From assembly GCA_037442205.1 (NCBI GenBank), contig JBBIQS010000005.1, positions 111,454 to 175,453 on the forward strand: a stretch of 64,000 nt of DNA. Direction: 5' to 3'. This stretch comes from JBBIQS01 sp037442205 (GTDB lineage Bacteria; Myxococcota; Myxococcia; Myxococcales; UBA5297). The position numbers were made by a program, and so were the translations under genes. Each line of letters begins with the position of its first letter. Position 1 is the first letter of the stretch. The notes beneath the pieces were generated by a model. That model saw only the letters and a list, made by a program, of their open reading frames with translations, was not told the DNA's origin and searched no databases. Of this stretch, positions 27,479 through 35,539 are shown in pieces.

Positions 27479-29734
27479 TCACTGGCACTGGTAGATGAAA
27501 TAGGTGGCGTTGGTGAGGACGCAGCTTTGGGTCGCCCCGCACACCGTGCCGCAGGTCGAGCAGTTCTGCTTGCTGGACAGGTCGGCGCAGGACCCGTTGC
27601 AGCACCAGGGACGCCCGCCGGCGGTGCAGGTGGTTCCGCAGGTGCCGCAGTTGAGCGTCCTGGGCCCGGAGCCGGTGCCGCTGGCGGTCCCGACGTTGAG
27701 GTCGACGCACTTGCCCTCGCAGCAGCCGATGTTTCCGCTGGTGAGGACGTTCTTGCACACCGCGGCAAAGGTGGTGTTGCCGCAGCTGCCGCAGTTGTTG
27801 ACGTCGGTGAAGGTGTCGACGCAGACGCCGTTGCAGCAGGCCGGCTGGGTGCCGGTGCAGGCCTTGCCACAGCCGCCGCAGTGGTTGATGTCGGTGCGCG
27901 GGTCGACGCAACCATTGCCGCAGTGCAGCAGCCCCTGGGTACAGCTGAAGGTGCAGGCGCCGTTGACGCACGGGCCGGTGAAGCAGGGGTTGCCGCACTG
28001 GCCGCAGTTGGCGGAGTCGATCGCCAGGTCGACGCAGCTGCCTCCGCAGTTGGCCTTCCCGCTCGGGCAGCACTTCCCCCGGCTGCAGCCCTCGTTGACG
28101 GCGCAGGCCGTGCCGCAGGCGCCGCAGTGCGACGGGTCGTTGGTGACGTCGGTGCAGGCTCCGCCACAGGCGGTCTGCAGGGGCGCGCAGGTCGGACCGC
28201 CGTCGCCGGTTCCGCCATCCAGGCCGCCGTCGGCTCCCGGGTAAGAACCGCCGTCCACGCCTGCATCCACCCCGGCGTCGGTCCCGGCGTCGGGAAGCTC
28301 GCAGCGGCCGAAGACGAACTGGTCGCCGAAGTCGAGGGCCTCCTCGAACAGCGGAAACTTCTTGTCGAACAGCTCTCGCGAGACGTCGGCCACCTTGTGG
28401 CCCAGCACCTTCACCGTCCCGCCGCCCTTTCCCTTGACGTAGAGCTCATGCTTGAAGACCAGCCGGCCGTCGGGCAGGCCCGAGGGGAGGCCGCTGGGGC
28501 AGCGCTCTTCGTAGGTCATCGAGGCCCGGCCGCCGCCCTCCATGGAGAGGTAGGGCCCGAGGGCGGCGGCCAGCTTCCAGCTGAGCTTGGGCTGCAGCCC
28601 GCAGCTGAGGGCGATGGTCCCCGCCGCCCGGGTGAAGCCGTTGCCGATGGCGTTGACGCCGTAGTCCGCCGAGGACAGCGAGCTCCAGCCGACCGGGTCG
28701 TCGTAGGCGAGCCCCAGGCGCAGGTTGGCCTTGCTGGCCACTCCCTTCTCGTACTCGATGCTCGCCTTGAGCGAGGCGGTGCAGACCACGTTGATGCTCA
28801 CCTCGATGGTGGTGGGAACTGGGCCTAGCGCCGGGCCGGCGACCTCCACGTCGAGGAGGTCCGGGGATTCGAAGGAGGGATTCTGCTTCGGGTCGGAATT
28901 GGCGGAGAGGGCATCCGCGATCTTCTGCGCCAGGCCGATCCGGTCCTCCTCGTTGAGATCGATCTTGAGCGAGCTGCCGATGCCCAGGGCGAGCGTCGCC
29001 TTGGCCAGCACGGCGATGTCGCTGGCGCCATCGAACAGCAGGTGGAAGTGCTCCAACTGGCTGGGAATGAAGCCGCCGAGCTTGAGCCCCAGGTCGAGGG
29101 TGGGGGCGAAGATGAACTTGGCCTGGGTGAGCTCCAGCGAGCCCTCGACCACGATCTTCACCGGCAGCCCGTTGATGCTGGTCTCCTTCTCGAAGGAGAC
29201 GCTGGGGAGCTTGATCGGCCCGAAGTCGCCGCCGAAGGCATGCTGGAACTTCAGGCCCTGCTTGAGCTGGCCCTGCTCGACCTGCCCCGGCAGCAACGGC
29301 AGCTCCTCGAGCTGGTCGAGGGAGACGCTGGTCCGCAGGTCGGCCTTCTGGAAGATGTCCTCGAGCGAGACGTCGCCGGCGGTGTGGACGACGATCTGAT
29401 CGCCCGCCGTCTCGACCGAGGCGACCTTCCGGGCGAAGCCGTAGCGGTTCGTGGCGGCGCCGCTGCTGGTGCGGTCGCCCACCAGCACGTCGCCCTCCTT
29501 GAGCGCGAGCAGCCCCTGGTTCCCGGCGCTCGGAAACGCGACCTGATCGCCGGCGACCACCGCGGCCTCGACCTGCTCGCGCGTGGCCACGGTGACGTTG
29601 GGCTGGAGCAGGTAGTCCTGCGTCGCCACCCAGCCGGCATCGGCCGCCGCGGGCGCGGTGTTGTTGCATCCGGTTGCCAGGGCCAGCAGCCCCAGCGGAG
29701 AGCCCATCAGCAGCGCAAGCGCGATCTTGTTCAT
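27479..29734 (-). CDS. Lipoprotein with C-terminal Stig1-like Cys repeats
   Basis: 751 residues. Lipoprotein signal ending LALATGC (C23). Residues ~25-480 form an unrecognised, beta-rich domain. An Asp/Gly linker (~480-512; units such as GVDAG) leads to ~240 residues of Cys repeats whose core is CCNGVCVDTFTDVNNCGSCG. This spacing resembles the plant stigma-specific Stig1 family, also seen in myxobacterial surface proteins. At least seven repeat units can be made out, each probably disulfide-bonded. Upstream of the ATG is GGGGGCAAC, a weak ribosome site. The gene is divergent from a Ser/Thr kinase gene. Function unknown; an exposed, disulfide-rich stalk is suggested by the layout. Confidence 0.83.
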   Translation of the reverse strand: MNKIALALLMGSPLGLLALATGCNNTAPAAADAGWVATQDYLLQPNVTVATREQVEAAVVAGDQVAFPSAGNQGLLALKEGDVLVGDRTSSGAATNRYGFARKVASVETAGDQIVVHTAGDVSLEDIFQKADLRTSVSLDQLEELPLLPGQVEQGQLKQGLKFQHAFGGDFGPIKLPSVSFEKETSINGLPVKIVVEGSLELTQAKFIFAPTLDLGLKLGGFIPSQLEHFHLLFDGASDIAVLAKATLALGIGSSLKIDLNEEDRIGLAQKIADALSANSDPKQNPSFESPDLLDVEVAGPALGPVPTTIEVSINVVCTASLKASIEYEKGVASKANLRLGLAYDDPVGWSSLSSADYGVNAIGNGFTRAAGTIALSCGLQPKLSWKLAAALGPYLSMEGGGRASMTYEERCPSGLPSGLPDGRLVFKHELYVKGKGGGTVKVLGHKVADVSRELFDKKFPLFEEALDFGDQFVFGRCELPDAGTDAGVDAGVDGGSYPGADGGLDGGTGDGGPTCAPLQTACGGACTDVTNDPSHCGACGTACAVNEGCSRGKCCPSGKANCGGSCVDLAIDSANCGQCGNPCFTGPCVNGACTFSCTQGLLHCGNGCVDPRTDINHCGGCGKACTGTQPACCNGVCVDTFTDVNNCGSCGNTTFAAVCKNVLTSGNIGCCEGKCVDLNVGTASGTGSGPRTLNCGTCGTTCTAGGRPWCCNGSCADLSSKQNCSTCGTVCGATQSCVLTNATYFIYQCQ

Positions 29735-29865
29735 GTTGCCCCCGGGCGTGCCTTTGTCGGCTACGCGTCAGAGCGACACTACCAATGTCGCTTGAGAGGC
29801 GGCAACGGCGCGGGGCCTTTGTCCCAAAGATCGCGCCCGGGGCCGGATTGGGCGAACATGGTGGT

Positions 29866-31239
29866 GTGAGAAGGCCCTCGAGCAAGAGCATCCCCGCCGT
29901 CGGCCGATTCGGCCGGTTCACGCTGCTGCGCAAGTTGGGCGCCGGCGGGATGGGCGAGGTGTGGCTGGCGCTGCGCCCGGGCGAGGGCCGCCAGAAGTGC
30001 GTGGTCAAGAAGATGCTGCCCCACCTCGCCGAGGATCCCTCCTACGTGGAGCGCTTCCTCGACGAGGCCCGCATCCTGGTGCAGCTGTCGCACCCCAACA
30101 TCGCCCAGACCTACGAGATGGGCGAACTGGACGGCGAGTTCTTCATCGCCATGGAGTACGTCGAGGGAGTGCCGCTCAACCAACTGGCGGCCCGGCTGCG
30201 CGAGCAGGGCCGGCAGATGCCGCTGGCGCTGTCGCTGCTCATCGGCCTGCGCGCCTGCGACGCCCTGGAGTACGCCCACCACAAGGCCGACTCCGCCGGC
30301 CGGCCGCTGCGGATCGTCCATCGCGACATCAGCCCGGCCAACCTGCTCATCAGCCGCACGGGCGAGGTCAAGGTCATCGACTTCGGCGCCTGCCAGTCGG
30401 CCCTGGCCGACTCCCGGACCGCCCCGCGGGTGGTCCTCGGCAACCTCGCCTACATGAGCCCCGAGCAGGCGCGAAAGCGCCCGGTGGACGGGCGCGCCGA
30501 CCTCTATTCGCTGTGCGTGGTGCTCTGGGAGCTGCTCAGCTGGCAGCCTCTTCCGAGGGCCGGCGAATCGGCGGAGCGCTGGCGGCGCGCCGCCTTCCCG
30601 ACCTTCGTCTCCCCGTCCCGCCACCGGCCGGAGATCACCCCGGAGCTGGACAGCATCATCATGCGCGGGCTGGCCCCCGATCCCCGCGACCGCCCGCAGC
30701 GGGCCGAGCAGCTGCGCCAGGAGCTGGAGAAGGTCTTCGCCGGCCTGGGCAGCGCCCCCTCGGAGCCCGAGCTGGCGGCCTTGGTGGCCGAGCTCTACCC
30801 CGAGGGCGGCGACCTGCACCCGCCGCCGGCGGCGCCGCCCTCGCCCCAGGACGCCACCGCTCCCGCGCGCCTGGGCGACGACGAGCCGCTGGCCGCCGCC
30901 AACTCCTCCAGCTCCACCGTCCAGGAGTCGCTGCCCGCCGCCGTCAAGCACACCACCGAGCCGGCGCCGCTGCCGGGTCCGCCGGTCGCCGAAGAGGAGG
31001 ACGAGGTCGACGGCGGCACCCTGCGCGACAACGAGGTCCCGGCGGCCCGCAAGCGCGACCCCGGCGACTACGAGCTGGCCGACGCCTCCGGCCCCTCGAC
31101 CATGCCCGACCCGCCCGAGAGCTGGTGGGAGTCGCGCTGGGCGGTGCTGGGCCTGGTGGCCTTGGTCGCCCTGATGCTGGCGCTGGTGGTCGGGCGCCTG
31201 GTGCTGGGCATCGGCGCCCCGCCCCCGGGCGCTCCCTAG
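29866..31239 (+). CDS. Ser/Thr protein kinase with HRDISPAN loop and C-terminal membrane helix
   Basis: 457 residues from the GTG chosen here. The kinase domain (~15-290) has GAGGMGEVW, VVKK (K48), HRDISPAN (D154), DFG (172-174) and NLAYMSPEQ. The Ile-Ser replacement in the catalytic loop (HRDISPAN rather than HRDLKPEN) marks a kinase subgroup common in myxobacteria; the catalytic Asp and Asn are kept. An acidic, Pro-rich linker (~300-420, with EEEDEVDGGTLRDNE) and one membrane helix (~425-450) end the protein, so almost all of it is cytoplasmic. The start is uncertain: an ATG at 29785 is in frame, neither has a good ribosome site, and the codons between them look poorer than the rest. It is divergent from the Stig1-like lipoprotein gene. 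Confidence 0.88.
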   Translation: MRRPSSKSIPAVGRFGRFTLLRKLGAGGMGEVWLALRPGEGRQKCVVKKMLPHLAEDPSYVERFLDEARILVQLSHPNIAQTYEMGELDGEFFIAMEYVEGVPLNQLAARLREQGRQMPLALSLLIGLRACDALEYAHHKADSAGRPLRIVHRDISPANLLISRTGEVKVIDFGACQSALADSRTAPRVVLGNLAYMSPEQARKRPVDGRADLYSLCVVLWELLSWQPLPRAGESAERWRRAAFPTFVSPSRHRPEITPELDSIIMRGLAPDPRDRPQRAEQLRQELEKVFAGLGSAPSEPELAALVAELYPEGGDLHPPPAAPPSPQDATAPARLGDDEPLAAANSSSSTVQESLPAAVKHTTEPAPLPGPPVAEEEDEVDGGTLRDNEVPAARKRDPGDYELADASGPSTMPDPPESWWESRWAVLGLVALVALMLALVVGRLVLGIGAPPPGAP

Positions 31240-31264
31240 CCGCGGAGCGCGGGAGATTCTCGCC

Positions 31265-31351
31265 CGCTCAGCAGCGAGACAGGCCGAGTGTGCCAGTGCT
31301 GAGCGCTCAGCAGTGAGGCGGGCCCGAATGCGCCGGCGCTGAGCGCTGCTG
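31265..31351. repeat. Two tandem ~40-bp units, each an inverted repeat
   Basis: Unit 1 is 31265-31303 and unit 2 is 31304-31343, about 80% identical, followed by a partial third start (31344-31351). Each unit begins CGCTCAGCA/G and ends with the matching GCTGAG, so each can fold into an 8-9 bp stem with a GC-rich loop. They lie between the kinase stop and the atp operon and could act as terminator or RNA-stabilising elements. Confidence 0.6.
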
Positions 31352-31404
31352 TCAAGGTGTCCGGCGCCACCCCGGTTGGGCTCGGCTCCGTCCACTTTTT
31401 GAGG

Positions 31405-31434
31405 TTGCGCGCCGTTTCGCGCCTGTGCTATCTA
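31405..31434 (+). promoter_or_regulatory. Candidate promoter of the F0 operon
   Basis: TTGCGC (31405-31410) and TATCTA (31429-31434) are separated by 18 bases in a relatively AT-rich pocket upstream of the first F0 gene. It is the best sigma70-like pair in the 31352-31510 interval, but the match is only moderate. Confidence 0.35.
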
Positions 31435-31510
31435 CGCCGCCTTTATACGGGCCAGTTTCCCCGAGTGATTTCGAGGAGTTTCAGGGCGCCTGTCTAGCAG
31501 CTGACGCGAG

Positions 31511-31834
31511 GTGGCCTTGGCGGACAGCGACGACAAGCGCGGCAGCGACCAAGACGAGACGGGGATGTCCAAGACCGCCTCGGCCTACCGCAAGGCGGCG
31601 CCCATCCTGGACGCCAGCTGGCAGATGGCGGGAGCGGCGGCGCTGGGCTCGCTGGGCGGTTGGTGGTTGGACAAGAAGCTGGGGACCTCGCCCTGGCTCT
31701 TGGTGAGCGGCGCGATGTTGGGGATTGGCGCCGGGTTGTACGCCTTCCTGAAGGCGGCGCTGGCGGCGTCCAAGCCTGGACGTCCTCAGGGCAAGGATGA
31801 CGGCCCCCACGGCGGGGCCAGTGGCCGCGGCTAG
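31511..31834 (+). CDS. AtpZ/AtpI-like F0F1-ATPase accessory membrane protein
   Basis: 107 residues with two hydrophobic helices (~38-55 and ~62-82) separated by GGWWLDKKLGTSPW, the hallmark of the small AtpZ (ATPase gene 1) family that precedes F0 genes. Family members are thought to help Mg2+ or ion supply and assembly of the c-ring. The start is taken at a GTG at 31511; an in-frame ATG at 31565 (MSKTASAYRK) is a reasonable alternative and would remove only a charged, poorly conserved leader. Position as first gene, 20 bases before atpI, supports the call. Confidence 0.75.
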   Translation: MALADSDDKRGSDQDETGMSKTASAYRKAAPILDASWQMAGAAALGSLGGWWLDKKLGTSPWLLVSGAMLGIGAGLYAFLKAALAASKPGRPQGKDDGPHGGASGRG

Positions 31835-31854
31835 AGCCCGCGGCGGTTGGTGAG

Positions 31855-32238
31855 ATGCAGAACTTGTTCGGACGCAGCCTGATCCTCTTCGCCGCCTCGA
31901 CCGTGGCCGCGCTGGCGTTGTCGGCGTTGGCGCAGGGCGGGCTGCGCTCCGGCGCGCTGGCGGGAGTGATCACCGCGACGCTGTCCACCTGCTTCTCGCT
32001 GGTCCTGCTCAAGCTGACCTTCGAGCGGGGCGTCAAGCAGGTGCTGGCGGCCATCTCCGCCGGCTTCCTGCTGCGGATGATGGCGGTCGCCGCGGGCCTG
32101 CTGGTGGCCCGGGCGCTGGGCGGCGAGCTGCTCGCCTTCGCGGCGGGCTTCTTCGGGCTCTATCTGGTTCACCAGACGATCGAGATCGCGGTGGTCGCCC
32201 GGCGCACGCGCGCCCGGGCGGTGGAGAGCAAGGCATGA
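31855..32238 (+). CDS. atpI: ATP synthase subunit I-like protein
   Basis: 127 residues with four predicted membrane helices and the general look of the ATP synthase I chain family (FERGVKQVLAAISAGFLLRM, FFGLYLVHQTIEI). AtpI helps c-ring assembly and is not part of the finished complex. It lies between the AtpZ-like gene and atpB, and its TGA overlaps the atpB ATG by four bases, so translation is coupled. Sequence is weakly conserved in this family; the call leans on position as much as on motif. Confidence 0.75.
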   Translation: MQNLFGRSLILFAASTVAALALSALAQGGLRSGALAGVITATLSTCFSLVLLKLTFERGVKQVLAAISAGFLLRMMAVAAGLLVARALGGELLAFAAGFFGLYLVHQTIEIAVVARRTRARAVESKA

Positions 32239-33479
32239 AGCGCTTTGGCCTCGTCGCATTGACCACCCTCTGCCTGCTGGCCTCCCCGGCGGCGTGGGCT
32301 GAGGAAGTTGTCGAGCACGCGCAGGGCGCTGAGGCCGCAGCCGAGGCCGCGCCGGCCCACGGGGCTCCGGCTCCCCAGGCCGAGCAGGGCCAGGTTCACG
32401 AGGCGGCCCCGGTCCACCAGGCGCAGGCGGTCCACGCCGAGCCGGCCCAGGGCCATGAGGCGGTCGCCGAGCACGGCGAGGCGCACGGCAACGCCCACGG
32501 AGGCGGGCACGCCGCGGGCCGCGCCGAGCAGAGCGAGCTCAGCTGCGAGCAGATCCTCTCGATGCACGAGGCCGAGGAGGAGAACCCGGCGGTGGCCGAC
32601 GTGATCCTCCACCACGTCAGCGACACCTACAATTTCGAGTTCGAGAGCCCCTTCAGCCACACCAAGGTCGGCACCAACCTCAAGCAGGTGCAGTGCAAGA
32701 TGTTCGGCTGGAACGGCGTGGTCCACCTGGGCACGCTGGCGGTGGACCTGACCCCCACCAAGCACACGGTGTGGATGTGGATCGCCGCGCTGATCCTGAT
32801 CGCCATGTTCTGGGGCGCGGCGCCGAAGAAGGGCCAGATCGTGCCCAGCGGAGTGGGCACGCTGCTGGAGATCATGGTGGTCTTCGTCCGCGACGAGATC
32901 GCCCGCAAGAACATCCCCGGCAAGGACGCCGAGCGCTACACCCCGTACCTGCTCAACGTCTTCTTCTTCATCCTGGTCATCAACTTCCTGGGGCTGGTCC
33001 CCTACGCCGCCGCCGCCACCAGCAACGTCTCGGTGACCATGGCGCTGGCGCTGTTCACCTTCGTCTTCACCCAGATCGCCGGCATCCGCGCCGCGGGCTT
33101 CGGCGGCTACCTCAAGCACCTGACCGGCGGGGTCCACCCGGCGCTGTGGCCGATCATGATCCCGGTCGAGGTGCTGGGCCTGTTCACCAAGCCCTTCGCC
33201 CTCACCATGCGCCTGTTCGCCAACATGGTCGCCGGGCACATCGTGATCTTCTTCCTGCTCGGGCTGATCTTCATCATGAAGACCATGGCGCTGGCGCCGG
33301 TGTCGGTGGCCTTCGCCTTCGGCATCTACCTGCTCGAGATCTTCGTGGCCCTGGTGCAGGCCTACGTCTTCACCATGCTCAGCTCGCTGTTCATCGGCAT
33401 GGGCTCGGCCATGGCCCACCACGACCACGGCGGCGACCACGGCGCGCAGGGCCACGGCGAGCCGCAGGCCCACCACTGA
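32235..33479 (+). CDS. atpB: ATP synthase F0 subunit a with His-rich extensions
   Basis: 414 residues, much longer than the ~270 of E. coli. The core (~165-390) is a normal subunit a with the essential Arg in LTMRLFANMVAGH and the C-terminal helices that face the c-ring. The N-terminus is a signal-peptide-like segment (~1-22, ending AWA) followed by ~85 residues rich in His, Ala and Glu with about ten His. The C-terminus adds a further His cluster (seven His in the last ~21 residues). Long N-terminal extensions with a signal peptide are known in subunit a of some Bacteroidota and Deltaproteobacteria, but the double His-rich tails are striking; metal or proton buffering is only speculation. 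Confidence 0.96.
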   Translation: MKRFGLVALTTLCLLASPAAWAEEVVEHAQGAEAAAEAAPAHGAPAPQAEQGQVHEAAPVHQAQAVHAEPAQGHEAVAEHGEAHGNAHGGGHAAGRAEQSELSCEQILSMHEAEEENPAVADVILHHVSDTYNFEFESPFSHTKVGTNLKQVQCKMFGWNGVVHLGTLAVDLTPTKHTVWMWIAALILIAMFWGAAPKKGQIVPSGVGTLLEIMVVFVRDEIARKNIPGKDAERYTPYLLNVFFFILVINFLGLVPYAAAATSNVSVTMALALFTFVFTQIAGIRAAGFGGYLKHLTGGVHPALWPIMIPVEVLGLFTKPFALTMRLFANMVAGHIVIFFLLGLIFIMKTMALAPVSVAFAFGIYLLEIFVALVQAYVFTMLSSLFIGMGSAMAHHDHGGDHGAQGHGEPQAHH

Positions 33480-33543
33480 TCTTCGGAAGTCGTCTCACCG
33501 GAACACGTTTCACCCGCTACAACCACACGGAGGAAGTACCCCA

Positions 33544-33774
33544 ATGACTCAGCTCGCTCTTGCTTACTTGGCTGCCGGCCTGGGTGCCGGTCTCGCGGTG
33601 ATCGGCGCCGGCGTCGGCATCGGAAAGCTGGCCGCCTCGGCCATGGACGGCACCGCTCGTCAGCCTTCGGCCGGCGGCGACATCCGCACCTCGATGATCA
33701 TCGCCGCGGCGCTGATCGAAGGCGTGACCCTGTTCGCCGAGGTCGTCTGCATCATCCTCGCGACCAAGGCCTAA
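33544..33774 (+). CDS. atpE: ATP synthase F0 subunit c
   Basis: 76 residues: a two-helix hairpin, the normal size for the c-ring subunit. The Gly-rich first helix (AAGLGAGLAVIGAGVGIGK), the polar loop with ARQP and the ion-binding Glu in ALIEGVTLF are all present. The residues after the Glu are Gly-Val, not the Ser-Thr of sodium-binding c subunits, so proton coupling is likely. GGAGG stands ten bases before the ATG, a strong ribosome site fitting the high copy number needed. It is followed by a long hairpin before atpF. Confidence 0.97.
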   Translation: MTQLALAYLAAGLGAGLAVIGAGVGIGKLAASAMDGTARQPSAGGDIRTSMIIAAALIEGVTLFAEVVCIILATKA

Positions 33775-33795
33775 GTCGCAAATAAGGTCGCGCGC

Positions 33796-33848
33796 GCCGG
33801 CCCCACCGCTCCGCCTGGCTTTCGTCCGGGCGGGCAGAGCGGGCCGGC
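33796..33848 (+). promoter_or_regulatory. Stem-loop between atpE and atpF
   Basis: An 8-bp outer stem (33796-33803 with 33841-33848) encloses a further imperfect stem with a loop near 33820. No T run follows. By position it could slow decay of atpE mRNA or reduce read-through into atpF, matching the high c to b ratio; this is inference. Confidence 0.45.
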
Positions 33849-33925
33849 AAAATGACCAGAGCAGTCGTGGGGCAAAGGGCGGCGCCTTCAAAACGGCGCC
33901 GCTCCTCCCCGCAGGAGATTCTCCG

Positions 33926-34465
33926 ATGTTCCTGCCGCTTTCGAATTTCGCGGTGCTGGCCAGCCTGATCGACGTCAACCCCGGGTTGACCTTCTGGACG
34001 ATCGTCACCTTCCTGGTGGTGTTCGTGGTCCTGCGCTGGAAGGCGTGGGGGCCGATCCTGCAGATGGTGCAGGAGCGCGAGAAGGCCATCCAGGAGGCCA
34101 TCGACGCCGCGAAGAAGGAGCGGCAGGAAGCGGAGAAGATGCTCGGCGAGCAGAAGCAGGCCATCGCCGAGGCCCGCAAGGAGGCCGCCGAACTGGTCAA
34201 GAAGAACCAGGCCGAGGTCGAGAAGGCCCGCGAGGAGCTGATCGCCAAGAGCCGCAAGGAGGCCGAGCAGCTGCTGGCCACCGCCACCCGGCAGATCGAC
34301 GACGCCAAGCTCAAGGCCATGGCCGAGGTCCGCGGCTACGCCGTCGACCTGGCGCTGCAGGCCGCCAACAAGCTGGTGGAGAGCTCGCTCGACGAGAAGC
34401 ACCAGCGCGAGCTGGTCAGCGACTTCATCAAGAAGCTCGAGACCGACAAGACCGCCAAGGCCTAG
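33926..34465 (+). CDS. atpF: ATP synthase F0 subunit b
   Basis: 179 residues: one N-terminal membrane helix (~15-38; FWTIVTFLVVFVVLRWKAWG) followed by a long charged coiled coil rich in Lys, Glu, Ala and Gln, as expected for the peripheral stalk. GGAGA lies nine bases before the ATG. It is the last F0 gene: no atpH, A, G, D or C follows, and a hairpin terminator comes 26 bases after the stop, so the F1 genes must be elsewhere, as in Myxococcus-type genomes. Only one b-type gene is present in the window. Confidence 0.95.
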   Translation: MFLPLSNFAVLASLIDVNPGLTFWTIVTFLVVFVVLRWKAWGPILQMVQEREKAIQEAIDAAKKERQEAEKMLGEQKQAIAEARKEAAELVKKNQAEVEKAREELIAKSRKEAEQLLATATRQIDDAKLKAMAEVRGYAVDLALQAANKLVESSLDEKHQRELVSDFIKKLETDKTAKA

Positions 34466-34490
34466 TCTCCGAGAATTCCTGAGTATTTCG

Positions 34491-34535
34491 ACGCCGGCCG
34501 CGGGCATCCCCGCGGGCCGGCGTTCGCATTTCTTC
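34491..34535 (+). terminator. Terminator of the F0 operon
   Basis: A 14-bp GC-rich stem (34491-34504 with 34509-34523, one bulged G) and four-base loop CATC, followed by a T-rich stretch (TTCGCATTTCTTC). It lies 26 bases after the atpF stop and has the form of a rho-independent terminator. Confidence 0.75.
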
Positions 34536-34774
34536 GAGAGCCTTTCCTCGCGCCCCCGGGGCGCTCCCTCGCGCTCAATCGCGTCGGGCAAGGGTCTGCT
34601 GGATTGACCTTCGCCCTGGCGTCCCTGCCGCACGGCGTCAATCAGATTCTGTTCATCGCGTCCAATTGACCGATGCGATCGCTCGGACGCTTGGTTGCGC
34701 AACGAAATACAATGTTGTGCATCGCGTGCCGGCTCGACCGCCGTCGCGCACCCTCTGTGCGGCGGGAGCCTGGC
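34536..34774. other. Intergenic region before the pseudopilin genes
   Basis: No convincing gene in this stretch. It is less GC-rich than its surroundings from ~34640 to 34720. A TACAAT (34708-34713) is a good -10 element, but no -35 is found 16-18 bases upstream (a TTGACC at 34666-34671 is too far). GCAAC...GTTG half sites around it could be an operator. A promoter for the downstream pseudopilin cluster probably lies here. Confidence 0.3.
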
Positions 34775-35539
34775 ATGCGGAGAGCGGCTGCGATCCCGAC
34801 CACCGGCGCGCTCCAGTCCGGCCAGGCGGCGGTGGAGACGGCCATCGTCATGCCGCTCTACATCTTCCTACTGCTGGGCATCCTGCAGCTGGGGCTGATG
34901 AACCAGGCGCGGCTGCTGACCAAGTACGCCGCCTACCGCGCCGCCCGCGCCGGCTCGCTGCACAACGGCCGGGTGGCCAAGATGGAAGAGGCGGCGCTGT
35001 TGGCGCTGCTGCCCGTCCTCAGCCGCCCGGGCCAGGGCTCGGAGGTCATCGCCCCGATCAGCAACGCCTCCACCTTCACCGCCAAGTGGGAACAGATGAA
35101 GGCCAACACCATGCCCGAGCTGCCGAGCATGAAGCTGGTCGAGGTCACCATCTGCTCACCGACCAAGGAGATCCTGCCACCGGGAGCCAAGGAGGTGGAG
35201 TTCGACGACCCGGCGATGGCCGCCTCCGAGGACTGGAAGGAGAGCCAGCGCACCAAGCTGTCGGTGCAGCTGACCTTCAACTACCGGATGCCCATCCCCT
35301 TCGCCAACTGGATCATCTACCGCATCGCCGCCGGCCAGGAGCTGGCCGCCAACCTCAGGATGGGCAACCACAGCGGCGCCAGCGGCTTCACCGGCGAGTA
35401 CCCGTTCCTGGCCAGCGTCGGCACCTACGTGCTGCCGATCCGCGCCAGCTACACCATGCGGATGCAGTCCAACCTCTACGTCAGCAAGGCCCCGATCCCG
35501 GAGTCGAACCAATGCGTCGTCCCGTTCGCCAAGCGCTAG
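34775..35539 (+). CDS. TadE-like pseudopilin
   Basis: 254 residues. The N-terminal helix ALQSGQAAVETAIVMPLYIF, followed by LLLGILQLGLMNQ (~16-45), has the conserved Glu of TadE/TadG pseudopilins (G-Q-A-A-V-E), which become minor parts of tight-adherence (Flp) pili or type II-like secretion systems. The rest is a periplasmic domain with few Cys. The start at 34775 is chosen because GGGAGC precedes it by six to seven bases; the frame is open to 34673. It overlaps the next gene by 28 bases in another frame, so the two are coupled. No Tad ATPase or platform gene is in the window. Confidence 0.75.
   Translation: MRRAAAIPTTGALQSGQAAVETAIVMPLYIFLLLGILQLGLMNQARLLTKYAAYRAARAGSLHNGRVAKMEEAALLALLPVLSRPGQGSEVIAPISNASTFTAKWEQMKANTMPELPSMKLVEVTICSPTKEILPPGAKEVEFDDPAMAASEDWKESQRTKLSVQLTFNYRMPIPFANWIIYRIAAGQELAANLRMGNHSGASGFTGEYPFLASVGTYVLPIRASYTMRMQSNLYVSKAPIPESNQCVVPFAKR

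Noticed and set aside
33544..33774. Sodium-binding c subunit
   Set aside because: The residues after the ion-binding Glu are Gly-Val rather than Ser-Thr, and the helix-1 Gln of sodium types is absent.
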